Source: an archaeon (GTDB lineage: Archaea > Thermoproteota > Thermoprotei_A > Marsarchaeales > Marsarchaeaceae). From it: a stretch of 59,193 nucleotides of DNA. The stretch lies in NCBI GenBank assembly GCA_902812505.1, contig CADDZQ010000001.1, positions 1 to 59,193 of the forward strand. The letters are read 5' to 3'. A model generated the notes under the pieces. It worked only from the letters and a program-made list of their open reading frames with translations. It ran no database searches and had not been told where the DNA came from. Shown piece by piece: positions 46,540 to 56,163 of this stretch. The translations under genes were made by a program, and so were the position numbers. Numbering within the stretch: position 1 is the first letter of the stretch; every line of letters starts with the position of its first letter.

Positions 46540-47661
46540 GTGTGTAGTGTGGTCTTGGCTCGTATCACGGGATTTGAGAAGAGTGGGTTTCCAGACGGTC
46601 ACCCGATGAGGCCTGAACGGGTATACTTAGCGCTGAAGGTTCTGGAAGCCTCTGGGGTTATGCGTGGTTTAAGGGTAGTGGAGTTCGACAGGGATGACGG
46701 TGACGATTGCGTTGAGTTACTCAGACTTTTCCACGAGGAGTCATACATTCGTTTTGTCAAGAAGATGTCTGATATCGGGGAGGGTTTACTCGATTACGGC
46801 GACACGCCTGCCTTTCCACAGTGTTATGAAGCATATTCACACGCGGTGAAGGCTTCTGCTGAGATGTGCAGGGTTTTACCACAGACACAGCACACCGTCA
46901 ACCTCTATGGTGGATTACACCACGCCCAGCCCAATAGGGCGAGTGGTTTCTGCGTGTTTAACGATGTAGCCATCGCTATACGAACACTTCGGGATATGGG
47001 TTTAACCAGAATCGCATACATAGATATCGATGCCCATCATGGGGACGGTGTCATGTACCCCTTCTACTCTGACCCCAACCTTTTGATACTCGACTTCCAT
47101 GAAGATGGTAGATATCTCTTCCCTGGTACTGGCTCCATAGAAGAATTGGGTGAGGGTGAAGGCTTCGGTAAAAAGGTGAACCTCGTGTTACCACCCAACG
47201 CGGGTGATGCGGACTATCTCTACACATTCTCCAAAATCGTGCCAAGCCTGATTCGAAGCTTTAAACCCGAGGTAATCCTACTCCAAGCAGGGGTGGACGC
47301 CCATTCAGGAGACCCGCTCACCCACCTAGAACTCTCCGACTCAGGCTACCTTCAACTTGTCTCCTCGATCCACCTATTGTCCCATGATGTTTGTGGAGGC
47401 AGGTTGATTGCTTTTGGAGGCGGGGGGTACGGGTTAAGCAGCGTCGCCAGATGCTGGGCTACTCTCGTAGCCGAGTTCGCGGACATAGAACCAGCTGAGC
47501 CTCTCTCCGCGGTCGCTAAAAGAGTGTTTGGTAAGTGTGGACACACTTACGAGGAAGTGGGTGTGTCCACAAGCCAGATGCAGGTGTTGAACCAAACCCT
47601 GAAAAACACTGAGGCTCTTATCGCCGGGCTCTCACGCGCCGGATGGGAACTCAACGCCTAG
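46540..47661 (+). CDS. Histone deacetylase family protein (AcuC-like)
   Basis: 373 aa arginase/deacetylase fold. Motifs: [13 protein letters not shown] near residue 17, [21 protein letters not shown] near 128 (tandem His of the charge relay; shown as [18 protein letters not shown]), [12 protein letters not shown] near 166 (zinc Asp and His), [15 protein letters not shown], and [14 protein letters not shown] near 248 (zinc Asp). All catalytic residues seem intact. It may deacetylate lysine on proteins such as Alba, or small molecules as in AcuC. Its 3' end overlaps convergent sucD by 11 nt. Confidence 0.88.
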   Translation: MCSVVLARITGFEKSGFPDGHPMRPERVYLALKVLEASGVMRGLRVVEFDRDDGDDCVELLRLFHEESYIRFVKKMSDIGEGLLDYGDTPAFPQCYEAYSHAVKASAEMCRVLPQTQHTVNLYGGLHHAQPNRASGFCVFNDVAIAIRTLRDMGLTRIAYIDIDAHHGDGVMYPFYSDPNLLILDFHEDGRYLFPGTGSIEELGEGEGFGKKVNLVLPPNAGDADYLYTFSKIVPSLIRSFKPEVILLQAGVDAHSGDPLTHLELSDSGYLQLVSSIHLLSHDVCGGRLIAFGGGGYGLSSVARCWATLVAEFADIEPAEPLSAVAKRVFGKCGHTYEEVGVSTSQMQVLNQTLKNTEALIAGLSRAGWELNA

Positions 47662-48526
47662 TAGCTCTGGCTATAAGCGCTGGTATCTCTGAAGGCGTCT
47701 TTGCGACAGCTACACCAGCCTCGGTGAACGCCTTTGTCTTGGCCTCAACCGTCCCCTCGGTTCCGCTCACTATGGCGCCCGCATGACCCATCCTCTTTCC
47801 AGGCGGAGCGGTTCTACCGGCAATGTAGGCAACCACGGGCTTCGACAAATGCTCTGAAATATATGCGGCAGCCTTCTCCTCCGCATCCCCACCTATTTCG
47901 CCTATGAGCACCACCGCGTGGGTTTCAACATCCTTCTCGAACATTTCCAAGACATCCTTGAAACCAGTGCCCACAATCGGGTCGCCCCCTATACCCACAA
48001 CGCTGCTTTGACCGAGCCCGGACTTTGTGAGTTGTAGGGATACCTCGTAGGTTAGTGTGCCACTTCTACTCACAACACCAACCCCACCACGTTTGAAAAC
48101 ACTTGCGGGCATTATGCCCACCTTAGCCTTGCCGGGACTTATCACGCCTGGACAGTTTGGACCTATGAGCCTAACACCCCTGCGCGCCGCGTAGTTCACA
48201 GCCCTCCACGTGTCGGAGGGTGGCACATGCTCGGTTATTATGACTGTGAGGCGTATTCCAGCGTCAATGGATTCGAGAACAGCGTCAAGCGCGTTGGGGG
48301 CGGGGACGAATATTATGGAGGTGTTCGCACCAGCTTCTTTCACAGCCTGCCTCACAGTGTCGTATACTGGCACGCTATCCAACACTTTTAACCCCCCTTT
48401 ACCTGGGCTTACCCCGGCGACCACATTTGTACCGTAGGCCGCCATCTGGGCTGCGTGGAAGCCTCCCTCCCTTCCAGTTATGCCCTGAACCACGAGTCTT
48501 GTGGATTCGTCTACAAGTATCGCCAT
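47651..48526 (-). CDS. sucD: Succinyl-CoA synthetase alpha subunit
   Basis: 291 aa. N-terminal CoA-binding Rossmann domain: [19 protein letters not shown]; ligase domain with [38 protein letters not shown], and the phosphohistidine in [17 protein letters not shown] near residue 245. Interconverts succinyl-CoA and succinate with nucleotide triphosphate formation. It begins 14 nt after sucC and closes the EF-2-sucC-sucD unit. Confidence 0.94.
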   Translation of the reverse strand: MAILVDESTRLVVQGITGREGGFHAAQMAAYGTNVVAGVSPGKGGLKVLDSVPVYDTVRQAVKEAGANTSIIFVPAPNALDAVLESIDAGIRLTVIITEHVPPSDTWRAVNYAARRGVRLIGPNCPGVISPGKAKVGIMPASVFKRGGVGVVSRSGTLTYEVSLQLTKSGLGQSSVVGIGGDPIVGTGFKDVLEMFEKDVETHAVVLIGEIGGDAEEKAAAYISEHLSKPVVAYIAGRTAPPGKRMGHAGAIVSGTEGTVEAKTKAFTEAGVAVAKTPSEIPALIARATRR

Positions 48527-48540
48527 ATTTTCACACCTTA

Positions 48541-49686
48541 CTATACTTTTGAGGCTGCCTCCACCGCCTTCTTAGCAGCCTCATCCATGTCGGAGTAGAC
48601 GTTTATACCGCTCGCCGCGAGTATTCTGCGTCCCTCCTCCTCATTCGTACCAGCCAACCTGATCACGAAGGGTTTTGACATCCCGAGGCTGATTCTCGCT
48701 TTAACAATGGCTCTCGCAACATCGTCGCACCTAGTTATACCCGCAAGAATATTCACGAAGACAAGTCTAACATTGGGGTTCTCGTTTAGTATACTCAAGG
48801 CCTGCATAAACTCTTCCTCCGACGAGCCGCCGCCAGCGTCCAGAAAGTTGGCTGGCTCACCCCCATAGTATTTAATTAGGTCTAGTGTAGCCATGGTGAG
48901 ACCAGCTCCGTTCCCGATTATACCTATACTCCCATCCAGCTCAACGTATTGCACACCCAGTTGACGTGCCTTCCTCTCAAGCACCGAGTACTCTGCGAGC
49001 CTCTCATCGGAGTTGTTCGAGAACTCCTTGTGGCGGAAGAGTGCATCATCTACAATGTTGAGTCTCGCATCGGCTGCGACTATCTCACCCTGGGAGGTGA
49101 GGGCTAGGGGATTAGATTCCACGAGTTCGGCGTCAAACCCGTCGAAGAGGGAGTACATCTTGGAGGCTATGTCAGCGAAGCTCTGCAGAACACGCCCCGT
49201 GAGACCTATGGACGAAGCGAGAAGTCTACCCATGAATGGTTTGAAACCTATCTCGGGGTCGACGTGCACCCTCTTTATCGCATCAGGCTTGGTTTTAGCT
49301 ACCCCCTCAATGTTCACCCCTCCTTCAGAGCTTGCGATAACCACGGGACTCCTCTCACTCCTATCCCACGTGACCCCAAGGTAGAGTTCGCGGGATATGT
49401 CCAGTTTGGGCTCGATGAGTACTGCACCCACCCTTTCACCCTTAATCTCCGAGCCGAGAAGCGTCTTAGCGGCGCTCTCAACCTCTTCAACGTTTGATGC
49501 GAACTTTATGCCACCCGCCTTACCCCTGCCCCCCACGAGCACCTGGGCTTTAACCACAACGCTCCGCTGCGCTAGCCTTGCATAAGCCCGCTTAGCCTCC
49601 TCCACACTGGTTACAACCTCTCCAAGGGGTGTGGGTATACCTATGTCCCTAAAAATCTTTTTGGCTTCATGCTCATACAGCTTCAT
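48541..49686 (-). CDS. sucC: Succinyl-CoA synthetase beta subunit
   Basis: 381 aa from ATG 49686 ([20 protein letters not shown], the family start); the frame is open far upstream within EF-2 but that part is not sucC. ATP-grasp domain: [42 protein letters not shown] (metal Glu/Asn/Asp), then the C-terminal CoA-ligase domain [18 protein letters not shown] and [18 protein letters not shown]. It starts 7 nt after the EF-2 stop, so it is probably on the EF-2 transcript. Confidence 0.94.
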   Translation of the reverse strand: MKLYEHEAKKIFRDIGIPTPLGEVVTSVEEAKRAYARLAQRSVVVKAQVLVGGRGKAGGIKFASNVEEVESAAKTLLGSEIKGERVGAVLIEPKLDISRELYLGVTWDRSERSPVVIASSEGGVNIEGVAKTKPDAIKRVHVDPEIGFKPFMGRLLASSIGLTGRVLQSFADIASKMYSLFDGFDAELVESNPLALTSQGEIVAADARLNIVDDALFRHKEFSNNSDERLAEYSVLERKARQLGVQYVELDGSIGIIGNGAGLTMATLDLIKYYGGEPANFLDAGGGSSEEEFMQALSILNENPNVRLVFVNILAGITRCDDVARAIVKARISLGMSKPFVIRLAGTNEEEGRRILAASGINVYSDMDEAAKKAVEAASKV

Positions 49687-49693
49687 GTGTAGA

Positions 49694-51892
49694 TCACTCG
49701 AGAAGCTCCTCTGGTCGGGGTATCTCCTTGGGTAGACCCTTCCTCTCCCTGATCTTCTGAACAGTGGCCAAGAGAAGTGACTGTGGAACAGGAGCCCACC
49801 TTGAGAATTCGAGACCCCAGAAAGCCTTCCCAGCAGTAGCGCTTCTAAGCTCTGTTGACAGGTTGAATGTTTCACTCACAGGCATCTCCACAAGCATACG
49901 CATCTGGCCGCCGCTCTGGTTTATTTCAAGAACTCTACCCCGCTTCTGAGCCGCGATCCTGTTTATGGCGCTCACGTACTCCGCTGGTATCCTTATGTCG
50001 AGCTTGAGGGTGGGCTCAAGTAGTGTTGGCTGTGCCATCAAGAAAGCCGCGTGTATGGCGTTCTTGGTGGCGGGCATCACCTGTGCTGGACCCCTGTGCG
50101 CTGGGTCCTCATGAATCATGGCGTCCACCAATAACACCTTTAACCCACGTATCGGCTCCTGGGCAAGCGGCCCAGCCTCCGTAGCCCACTTGAACCCCTG
50201 TATTAGGGTATCCTGAATTTCCTGAAGGTGCTGGATACCCTTCGTGGCATCTATGAATACGTTAAGCCGCTCATCCACACTCCAAATATTCCTCGCCTGG
50301 TCAGTGTCCCAACCAGCCTTCTCACGCAGTATCTTCGCCCTCTCCCGGAAGTCCTGCTCATCATAAACTTCCCCCGACTGTAGGAGGGCTACCGTGGCCT
50401 CGTTGAGGGGTTCAACAACAACCCTAAACCTGTTGTGCTTGTTGGGTGATTTACCTTCAACGGGTCCAGCTACACCCTGAATGGTCTCACGATACACCAC
50501 TATGGGTGGCGTCGTCACCACTTCGAACCCTTTCTCCTGCAACTCATAGAGCACTATCTCAAGGTGGAGCTGACCCATACCCGAGATAAGGTACTCACCC
50601 GTCTCCTCATCTATTTTGAGCTTAAGATTCGGGTCCTCGATGCTCATCTTTCTTAATGCATCCACGAAACGTGGGAGGTCCCTACTATTCTTTGGTTCAA
50701 CCGCGATTGTCACAACTGGCTCAGACACATACTTCAACCTCTCGAAACCCACCTGTTCGGCTTTAATACTCGGGTCAACTATGGTTTCACCAGCCCTAGC
50801 CTGGTCGAGGCCTAACACGGCCACTATGTTACCAGCTGGAATATGCTCGGCTACCTCCCTACTCTGACCCATAAACAAGCCAACTTGGAGTATCCTAGCT
50901 GTTTGGTTGGCCGAGACCAAGAAAACCTCCTGACCTGTTCGAACACTGCCACTGAATATTCGGCCTGTGGCCACGAGCCCAGCGTGTGGGTCCACCACAA
51001 CATTGTTAACCGCCATGATAAGGGGTCCGCTAGGGTCGCAATCCATCATGGGCTTAAGTAAAGGCGAGTCTGGCGCACCCTTCCAGAGTTTGGGTATCCT
51101 GTACTTCTGCGCTTCGAGGGGGTTGGGCACGTGCTCAACAACCATGTCCAGTATTGCTTCATGAAGTGGGAAGTTCTCGACGAGTTTGGAGATGTCGTTG
51201 TTGTTATAGGCATTAACAATATCAGCGAACTTGAGGCCCTTAGCGGTGGCTATGGGTATCGTAAACCCCCACTTATCCTTAGCCGCCCCGAAGGCGATTT
51301 GCCCACGGGTGAGGTTAACCTTCCACTTCTCCCTGAACTCTTCCTCCGCGTAATTCTCAATAAGGGAGTTAAAATCCCTCGCGATGCTGACCAGCTTCTC
51401 CTGGATTTCCTGGGGTGAAAGCCTGAGCTCCTTTATTAGTCTATCAATCTTATTTACATAGAGAAGCGGTCTCACACGTTCCTCCAAGGCCTGCTTGGTC
51501 ACGGTCTCCGTCTGGGTCATTACGCCCTCAACACTATCCACCACAACCACCGCGCCATCCATCACCCTAAGCGAGCGGGTCACCTTACCAGTGAAGTCCA
51601 CGTGACCCGGAGTGTCAATCATGTTCACAACATACTGCTCACCTTTATACTCGTGTAGGAGGCTGACGTTAGCGGCCTTAACAGTCATCTGCCTCTTCTG
51701 CTCAATCTCTAGGTAATCCATAGCCAACGCCGTACCAGCCACTTTGGGGGATATTATCCCAGCTGCAAGGAGCAGGTTGTCGGATAGTGTAGTCTTACCG
51801 TGGTCAACGTGTGCTATGACACCCATGTTCCTAATGTTGGATGTTCGACTCATCAACCTCAATATTTCATCTGTTTGTTTGTACTTCGGCAT
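49694..51892 (-). CDS. fusA: Translation elongation factor EF-2
   Basis: 732 aa from ATG 51892 (MPKYKQTDEILRLM, as in archaeal EF-2); the frame extends to GTG 51919. GTPase motifs: VIAHVDHGKTTLSDNLL near residue 27, DTPGHVDFTGKVTRSLR near 95, VNKIDRL near 148. Domain IV holds HEDPAHRGPAQVMPATKNAI near 600, whose His (in AHRGP) is the expected diphthamide site. Catalyses translocation. It is directly followed by sucC, not by the S7/EF-1A genes usual in archaea. Confidence 0.96.
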   Translation of the reverse strand: MPKYKQTDEILRLMSRTSNIRNMGVIAHVDHGKTTLSDNLLLAAGIISPKVAGTALAMDYLEIEQKRQMTVKAANVSLLHEYKGEQYVVNMIDTPGHVDFTGKVTRSLRVMDGAVVVVDSVEGVMTQTETVTKQALEERVRPLLYVNKIDRLIKELRLSPQEIQEKLVSIARDFNSLIENYAEEEFREKWKVNLTRGQIAFGAAKDKWGFTIPIATAKGLKFADIVNAYNNNDISKLVENFPLHEAILDMVVEHVPNPLEAQKYRIPKLWKGAPDSPLLKPMMDCDPSGPLIMAVNNVVVDPHAGLVATGRIFSGSVRTGQEVFLVSANQTARILQVGLFMGQSREVAEHIPAGNIVAVLGLDQARAGETIVDPSIKAEQVGFERLKYVSEPVVTIAVEPKNSRDLPRFVDALRKMSIEDPNLKLKIDEETGEYLISGMGQLHLEIVLYELQEKGFEVVTTPPIVVYRETIQGVAGPVEGKSPNKHNRFRVVVEPLNEATVALLQSGEVYDEQDFRERAKILREKAGWDTDQARNIWSVDERLNVFIDATKGIQHLQEIQDTLIQGFKWATEAGPLAQEPIRGLKVLLVDAMIHEDPAHRGPAQVMPATKNAIHAAFLMAQPTLLEPTLKLDIRIPAEYVSAINRIAAQKRGRVLEINQSGGQMRMLVEMPVSETFNLSTELRSATAGKAFWGLEFSRWAPVPQSLLLATVQKIRERKGLPKEIPRPEELLE

Positions 51893-52071
51893 CCAAACAA
51901 TCGCCTTATCTCTTCTCACAACGCATCGTGCTTAAGTCTTACGCAAACAGCGTGAACCAAACAGGTGCGAACAATCTAAAACCAAGCCTCCACGCTAGAT
52001 CTAAAAATTTACACCCGATACACCACCCTACGCAAGATTAAATTTTAATGCACAAATTAAGGTTGGATTGT
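51893..52071. other. Intergenic region between ECF transporter and EF-2
   Basis: Carries the EF-2 promoter region. On the minus strand A/T-rich TTAAAATTTAATC near 52037-52045 could serve as an upstream element and GAGAAGAGATAAGG precedes the start. No gene is seen. Confidence 0.35.
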
Positions 52072-52821
52072 TCAAAGGAAGGTTAGAGCTGAGTGGGTCA
52101 GTGCGTAGTGGTATGACAAAGCTGCAAGCGCGGCTACACTCAGCATAACTGTTAACCAGTCGGCCAAACCAAACTTCAGATCCCTTATTCTAGTAGGTCT
52201 AGTTGTGGCTCCGAAGCACTTTGATTCCATGGCTTCAGCAACCTGTTCAGCTCTTATAATGGTGTTGACTAGGAGGGGGATCAGGATGGGAACATACTTT
52301 TTAATCCTCGCCACAAACCCTCCTTTATCTAGCTCCAGACCCCTCGACTTCTGACTGTCCTCTATTGACCTGAGCTCATTGGCCACCGTTGGGAGAAACC
52401 GTAGAGACATGGTGAACGCCAGCACGAATGTGTATGGGAGACCCAGCTTGAGTAGGGCTGAGCCCAAGTCTTCGGGTGATGTTGTAAGGGAGATCACCGA
52501 GAATATCTCCACGAAGAGTACCAGTCTTTCAACAACTAGGGCAGAGACAACGAGGCTGCGCGTCGCCCAGAGATTCACTGCGAAGAGAATGACTGAGAGT
52601 ATAGCGTAGGAGCGAATAGAAGCGTATACCTGTCTGCCTAAGCCGCTCGCGTATATCACGAGGAGGAGGATTCCGATTAGTATTAGGTAGACCGCCACAC
52701 CACTTACAAGTAAACCTAGACTTACTGCGGCCGAGATGGCCATCACACCCTTCGACCTAGGGTCAAGCCTATGTAGAAGGGTGTTACCCTTAGTGTATAT
52801 GAATGCGTTGAGATAACTCAT
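52072..52821 (-). CDS. ecfT: ECF transporter transmembrane component T
   Basis: 249 aa membrane protein of the CbiQ/EcfT family. ATG 52821 overlaps the upstream ATPase stop (ATGA) with AGGAGG 8 nt before. Hydrophobic segments near residues 25-65, 75-115 and at the C-terminus; the coupling-helix motifs follow: EDSQKSRGLELDKG (ARG-like) near 148 and AMESKCFGA near 205 (ESKCFG, replacing the typical ESRGY). It links the substrate-binding S protein to the ATPases. No S component gene is adjacent, so the substrate (vitamin, Co2+ or Ni2+) is not known. Confidence 0.88.
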   Translation of the reverse strand: MSYLNAFIYTKGNTLLHRLDPRSKGVMAISAAVSLGLLVSGVAVYLILIGILLLVIYASGLGRQVYASIRSYAILSVILFAVNLWATRSLVVSALVVERLVLFVEIFSVISLTTSPEDLGSALLKLGLPYTFVLAFTMSLRFLPTVANELRSIEDSQKSRGLELDKGGFVARIKKYVPILIPLLVNTIIRAEQVAEAMESKCFGATTRPTRIRDLKFGLADWLTVMLSVAALAALSYHYALTHSALTFL

Positions 52822-53633
52822 CCGCAAATCCTCCTAGCTATATGCTCGGCGAGCGCGCCTGGCTCATACCTACCCTTGAACTCCACTATCCTCATTAGCT
52901 CCTTAAGAAACATGGCCTCAGTGGGGACGAGTCTTGAGCCGTGCATAAATGAGCCGTCCAGACCAAACTCGGAGACCCCTAAATCCGCCCTAACCATGCC
53001 CTCATTTAGAACAATGACCCTCTCAAAGTAGTTTAGCGCGAAGTCGATGTCATGCGTCACACTCACAACACACTTACCACTACTCACGAACTCGGTTACT
53101 ATCCCCCCAATAATCGCTTTATTACGGTAGTCTTGGCCCACCGTTGGTTCATCGAATACTAAGATATCCGGTTCATAGACTATCACAGAGGCTATCGTGA
53201 GCCTCTTCTTCTCACCCGAGCTGAGCATAAACGGTGAGCTATCAGCGTACCTTGAAAGACCCAAGCGCTCCAAAGCACTGGACACCCGATACCCAACCTC
53301 ATCTTCTGGGAAACCGAAGTTCTTAAGCGCGAAGGCGACCTCCTCTCTAACGCTACCAGCGAATATCTGGTGGTTGGGGTTCTGAAACACGACCCCCACC
53401 CTCCGCGCCAACTCTGCAACACTCTTCTTTGCGGTGTCAACACCACAAAGCAACACCCTCCCGCTTGAGGGTCGAAGCAAGCCATTCATCAGACGCACAA
53501 GAGTAGACTTACCAGCCCCATTTGGGCCAACTATAGCGGTCGAAGACTTGGGGGTGAACTTCAAAGACACATTACTCAAAGCTTCCCGGTCGGAGCCAGG
53601 GTAGCGGTAACTCACTGCTTCAAGCTCCAACAC
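52818..53633 (-). CDS. ecfA2: ECF transporter ATP-binding protein (second)
   Basis: 271 aa from GTG 53633, chosen because AAAGGAGAT sits 6 nt upstream; it overlaps the first ATPase gene by 14 nt. Walker A GPNGAGKSTL near residue 36, Q-loop VVFQNPNHQIFAGSV, signature LSSGEKKRLTIA, Walker B DILVFDEPTVGQD, switch His in VTHDIDF. Typical of CbiO/EcfA ATPases. Works as a heterodimer with the next gene product. Confidence 0.92.
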   Translation of the reverse strand: MLELEAVSYRYPGSDREALSNVSLKFTPKSSTAIVGPNGAGKSTLVRLMNGLLRPSSGRVLLCGVDTAKKSVAELARRVGVVFQNPNHQIFAGSVREEVAFALKNFGFPEDEVGYRVSSALERLGLSRYADSSPFMLSSGEKKRLTIASVIVYEPDILVFDEPTVGQDYRNKAIIGGIVTEFVSSGKCVVSVTHDIDFALNYFERVIVLNEGMVRADLGVSEFGLDGSFMHGSRLVPTEAMFLKELMRIVEFKGRYEPGALAEHIARRICG

Positions 53634-54474
53634 ATTTAATCTCCTTTCTTTGAACAGCCGATAACAACTCCTCAATCGTGCTTATACCATCCACCTTTAA
53701 CCCATTGCTTCGAAGACTCTCCCTAAGGGGGTAGAACTCAGGTCTCTCAACCCCTATATCGATAGGTATCTGAGAGGTAAAAGCAACATAGGGATCAGCG
53801 TCCAAAACGATTTTACCATTATCCATCAGCAAAACCCTGCTACAGTACTTGGAAACCATACTCAGCCTGTGCTCAGCCACTACAATGGTTGTACCACTCC
53901 TATTGAGCCCACCAAGCAAATCTATAAGCGACTTAGCTGAAAGGGGGTCGAGGTTGGCTGTGGGCTCATCCAACACCAGTATACTGGGTTTCAAAGCTAG
54001 GATTGAGGCTATGGCGACCTTTTGCTGCTCCCCCCCACTAAGCTTAAACACCTGGGCGTGGCGTAGCTTCTCCACGCCCACCTTCCTCAGAGACCAGTCG
54101 ACCCTTTCCAATACGTCTCGCTTGGGTAAGCCCAGGTTACCTGGTCCGAAAGCCACATCATCCTCAACTTCTAACGCTATAAGCTGCGATTCTGGGTCGG
54201 GGAAAACCAAACCCACCATCTGGGCTAGCTGGTGCACACTACTCAACTTCGTATCAACTCCCTTCACACGCACTGAACCCCTGAACTCTCCCTCATGAAA
54301 ATGCGGAATCAACCCATTCATACACCTAAGAAGAGTAGATTTACCGCACCCACTCGGTCCGGTGATAAGCACGAATTCCCCACTATTAACACTAAGGCTA
54401 ACCCCCTTAAGAGAGGGTTCAGTGTTCCCAAGATACGTGAACCAAACATTCTCAAATCTAACGAGCTCATCCAT
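53620..54474 (-). CDS. ecfA1: ECF transporter ATP-binding protein (first)
   Basis: 284 aa from ATG 54474 (MDELVRFENVWFTY); the open frame begins at 54489. Walker A GPSGCGKSTLLRCMNGLIPHF, Q-loop VFPDPESQLIALEV (ECF-type QxI), signature LSGGEQQKVAIAS, Walker B SILVLDEPTANLD, switch His VAEHRLS. First gene of an A-A'-T module in which all three genes overlap by 4-14 nt. An S-component may be encoded elsewhere (group II ECF arrangement). Confidence 0.92.
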   Translation of the reverse strand: MDELVRFENVWFTYLGNTEPSLKGVSLSVNSGEFVLITGPSGCGKSTLLRCMNGLIPHFHEGEFRGSVRVKGVDTKLSSVHQLAQMVGLVFPDPESQLIALEVEDDVAFGPGNLGLPKRDVLERVDWSLRKVGVEKLRHAQVFKLSGGEQQKVAIASILALKPSILVLDEPTANLDPLSAKSLIDLLGGLNRSGTTIVVAEHRLSMVSKYCSRVLLMDNGKIVLDADPYVAFTSQIPIDIGVERPEFYPLRESLRSNGLKVDGISTIEELLSAVQRKEIKCVGA

Positions 54475-54855
54475 CAATTCTTCAATCACAAACTTCTTTT
54501 AAGATTTTACCAAAAGAATATGGATGCCCTACTATACCAACAAACAAGATTCCCACCCTACTACGTGTATATGGGGTTGAATAGAAACCGAGCGCGCCAC
54601 CCGCCCTTTACGACACACCAAAATTAACGCCCTAGCTGATTGTGAACCCAAGTTTTTGTTATCCCTAAAGAGTGAGAGTAGCGCACTCTAAACCACCATA
54701 CTTGAACAACACTATGCGCCTAGGGTACATTAATCGGTGCCCATATGCGGGGATTCCCTTAAACCACAATACACGGTGATAACCCTAGTGACTGGGATCA
54801 CGGCTCAAGTTGTCAGATTTCAAGCATCACTTTAAATTGCTCATAAGTTAGCCCT
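54475..54855. other. Intergenic region upstream of the ECF module
   Basis: It holds the reverse-oriented repeat copy F and, near 54776-54800, an imperfect hairpin (GTGAT ... ATCAC). A TATA-like minus-strand TCTTAAAAG lies near 54500 for the ECF genes. No gene is supported. Confidence 0.4.
54597..54672 (-). repeat. IS200/IS605-like palindromic element, copy F (reverse orientation)
   Basis: Read on the minus strand: GGGTTCACAATCAGCTAGGG, then GCGTTAATTTTGGTG and CGTAAAGGGCGGG. These match copy C (ACAATCAGC, ATTTTGG, CGTAAAGGGCG) in order and spacing. Diverged and truncated at one side. Confidence 0.45.
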
Positions 54856-55197
54856 TTAGGCTTCGTCTGTTTCTGGTTTTGAGTTTACTACAACAGATCT
54901 TCTAATCCGCTCGACTTCTGCTTTAAGAGCTGACTCCTGGCTCTGGTAGACTACCACCCTCTCCTGCAACTCTTCTTTGTACTTATCGAGGCCGCTCAAT
55001 ACCTCCTGTATCGTTGTCTTGTAGAGGACGGGCCCGGTGGATTTATAGACCTCCGTTTCAGGTGGAAGACCCTGCACCTCAGCTTTTATCCTCTCCGCTT
55101 CTTTTATCTCTAATTCAAGCCTTTGTCGCTCGGCTATAAGAGCCTTTAATTGTTCTTGTATCCTAGCTATTTGAATGGATTTATCCTGTGTACTCAA
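54856..55197 (-). CDS. pfdB: Prefoldin beta subunit
   Basis: 113 aa, two coiled-coil helices (QIARIQEQLKALIAERQRLE and LDKYKEELQERVVVYQSQES) joined by the beta hairpin ETEVYKSTGPVLYKT, as in archaeal GimC beta. The hexameric chaperone hands unfolded proteins to the thermosome. Start TTG 55197 overlaps the pcc1 stop (TTGA). Last gene of the exosome superoperon. Confidence 0.93.
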   Translation of the reverse strand: MSTQDKSIQIARIQEQLKALIAERQRLELEIKEAERIKAEVQGLPPETEVYKSTGPVLYKTTIQEVLSGLDKYKEELQERVVVYQSQESALKAEVERIRRSVVVNSKPETDEA

Positions 55198-55463
55198 GCA
55201 ACCTCACCTAGAAGGGTTGCGGCCACGTGGAGCCATGAGCCCACGCTGTTCAGGGCAGCCCTCATATCAGATATTCTAGTGGCACGTATATAAGCACATA
55301 CTGTGCTACCAGAGAGAGTTAGTCTAACACTCGTCGCACCCCGTGGCCAAGTTTCCACCTCTGGGAGTACAGCCCAATAGACGCTTTCAGCCTGCGCTGG
55401 TGAAACCATGTGGACACAGAGTTCAGCATCGACTTCAGTTAACCCTAAAGTAGAAGTTGACAC
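55194..55463 (-). CDS. pcc1: KEOPS complex subunit Pcc1
   Basis: About 89 aa. Pcc1 features: AELCVHMVSPAQAESVYWAVLPE, then beta strands (SVRLTLSGSTVCAYIRAT) and RISDMRAALNSVGSWLHVA. The small dimeric subunit of KEOPS, which makes the t6A37 modification of ANN-decoding tRNAs. GTG 55463 is the best start (AGGGGTG upstream), overlapping brix by 29 nt; later starts would remove the first strand. Neighbours brix and pfdB match the conserved archaeal order. Confidence 0.8.
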   Translation of the reverse strand: MSTSTLGLTEVDAELCVHMVSPAQAESVYWAVLPEVETWPRGATSVRLTLSGSTVCAYIRATRISDMRAALNSVGSWLHVAATLLGEVA

Positions 55464-55911
55464 ACTGCACACCCCTGAGGGTGAGGGCCACAACCTCCCT
55501 GCCGTTCTTTTCGAATACATCGATGTTGGTCATGAGTTTCCCCTGCGCTGGGGGAAGACTCATCAAGAATTCTTTTAGTCTGAGCGCCATCTCGGATCTG
55601 GGGGTCTTAGAGGAGCCCAACACTCTTGCAACACCAGCCTTATCCACCAACTGTTTCAGTCCGCGGGAAACACTGAAGCCGCTGAAAGCCAGTGTCTGGG
55701 TGGGTTCTCCCCTAACATATAGGGTTAGGCCGGCTGGGTTACCGAACCTCTCGAAAACCACTGCTATTATCGAGTCAGCTCCACACTCGCTTAGGAGTAC
55801 GTGCAGGCTTTTTTTACCTCTTATTATTTTGCGTGCGGGTGTTATCAGCGCTAGCGCGTTGACAAGCGTCCTTGACCTTGGTGAAGGTGAACGTGATGTG
55901 GTGATGTACAC
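55435..55911 (-). CDS. Brix domain protein (archaeal Imp4-like)
   Basis: About 158 aa from GTG 55911 (MYITTSRSPSPRSRTLVNAL); the open frame extends to 56001 inside rpl37ae with a Pro-rich, unlikely lead. The Brix fold starts with the TTSR.PS.R motif seen here, then HVLLSECGADSIIAVVFERFGNP and GLTLYVRGEPT. Archaeal Brix proteins are thought to assist ribosome assembly. It lies 25 nt after rpl37ae. Confidence 0.85.
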   Translation of the reverse strand: MYITTSRSPSPRSRTLVNALALITPARKIIRGKKSLHVLLSECGADSIIAVVFERFGNPAGLTLYVRGEPTQTLAFSGFSVSRGLKQLVDKAGVARVLGSSKTPRSEMALRLKEFLMSLPPAQGKLMTNIDVFEKNGREVVALTLRGVQCVNFYFRVN

Positions 55912-55936
55912 AGCGGGTGGATTCAAACACACCACT

Positions 55937-56158
55937 CTAGGCCTTGGCGACGTGTGCGGGTCCGGCGTATGTATAGGCGCATGAGGGGCACGTCCAAACA
56001 CCCACGGAGAGCCTCTTCATCAGCACGAGCTTACCACACCGCGGACAGGCCACCTTTTCATGCCTCTTCCTAAGGATCTTTAGCGTTCTCCTCCTCACAG
56101 TCATACCATACCTTGCGCCGTAGCTACCCGTTTCACCAACAACTTTTGTTTTACCCAT
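55937..56158 (-). CDS. rpl37ae: 50S ribosomal protein L37Ae
   Basis: 73 aa from ATG 56158 (MGKTKVVGETGSYGARYGM), with GGGTGAT upstream. Zinc finger CPRCGKLVLMKRLSVGVW and CPSC (C-x2-C...C-x2-C), with basic RRRTLKILRKRHEK before it. The family end is AYTYAGPAHVAKA. RpoP, commonly the next gene in archaea, is absent here. Confidence 0.93.
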   Translation of the reverse strand: MGKTKVVGETGSYGARYGMTVRRRTLKILRKRHEKVACPRCGKLVLMKRLSVGVWTCPSCAYTYAGPAHVAKA

Positions 56159-56163
56159 ACAAA

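Noticed and set aside
49687-49875. Long N-terminal extension of sucC inside EF-2
   Set aside because: SucC begins with [12 protein letters not shown] at 49686; the upstream residues have no similarity and overlap EF-2 coding sequence.
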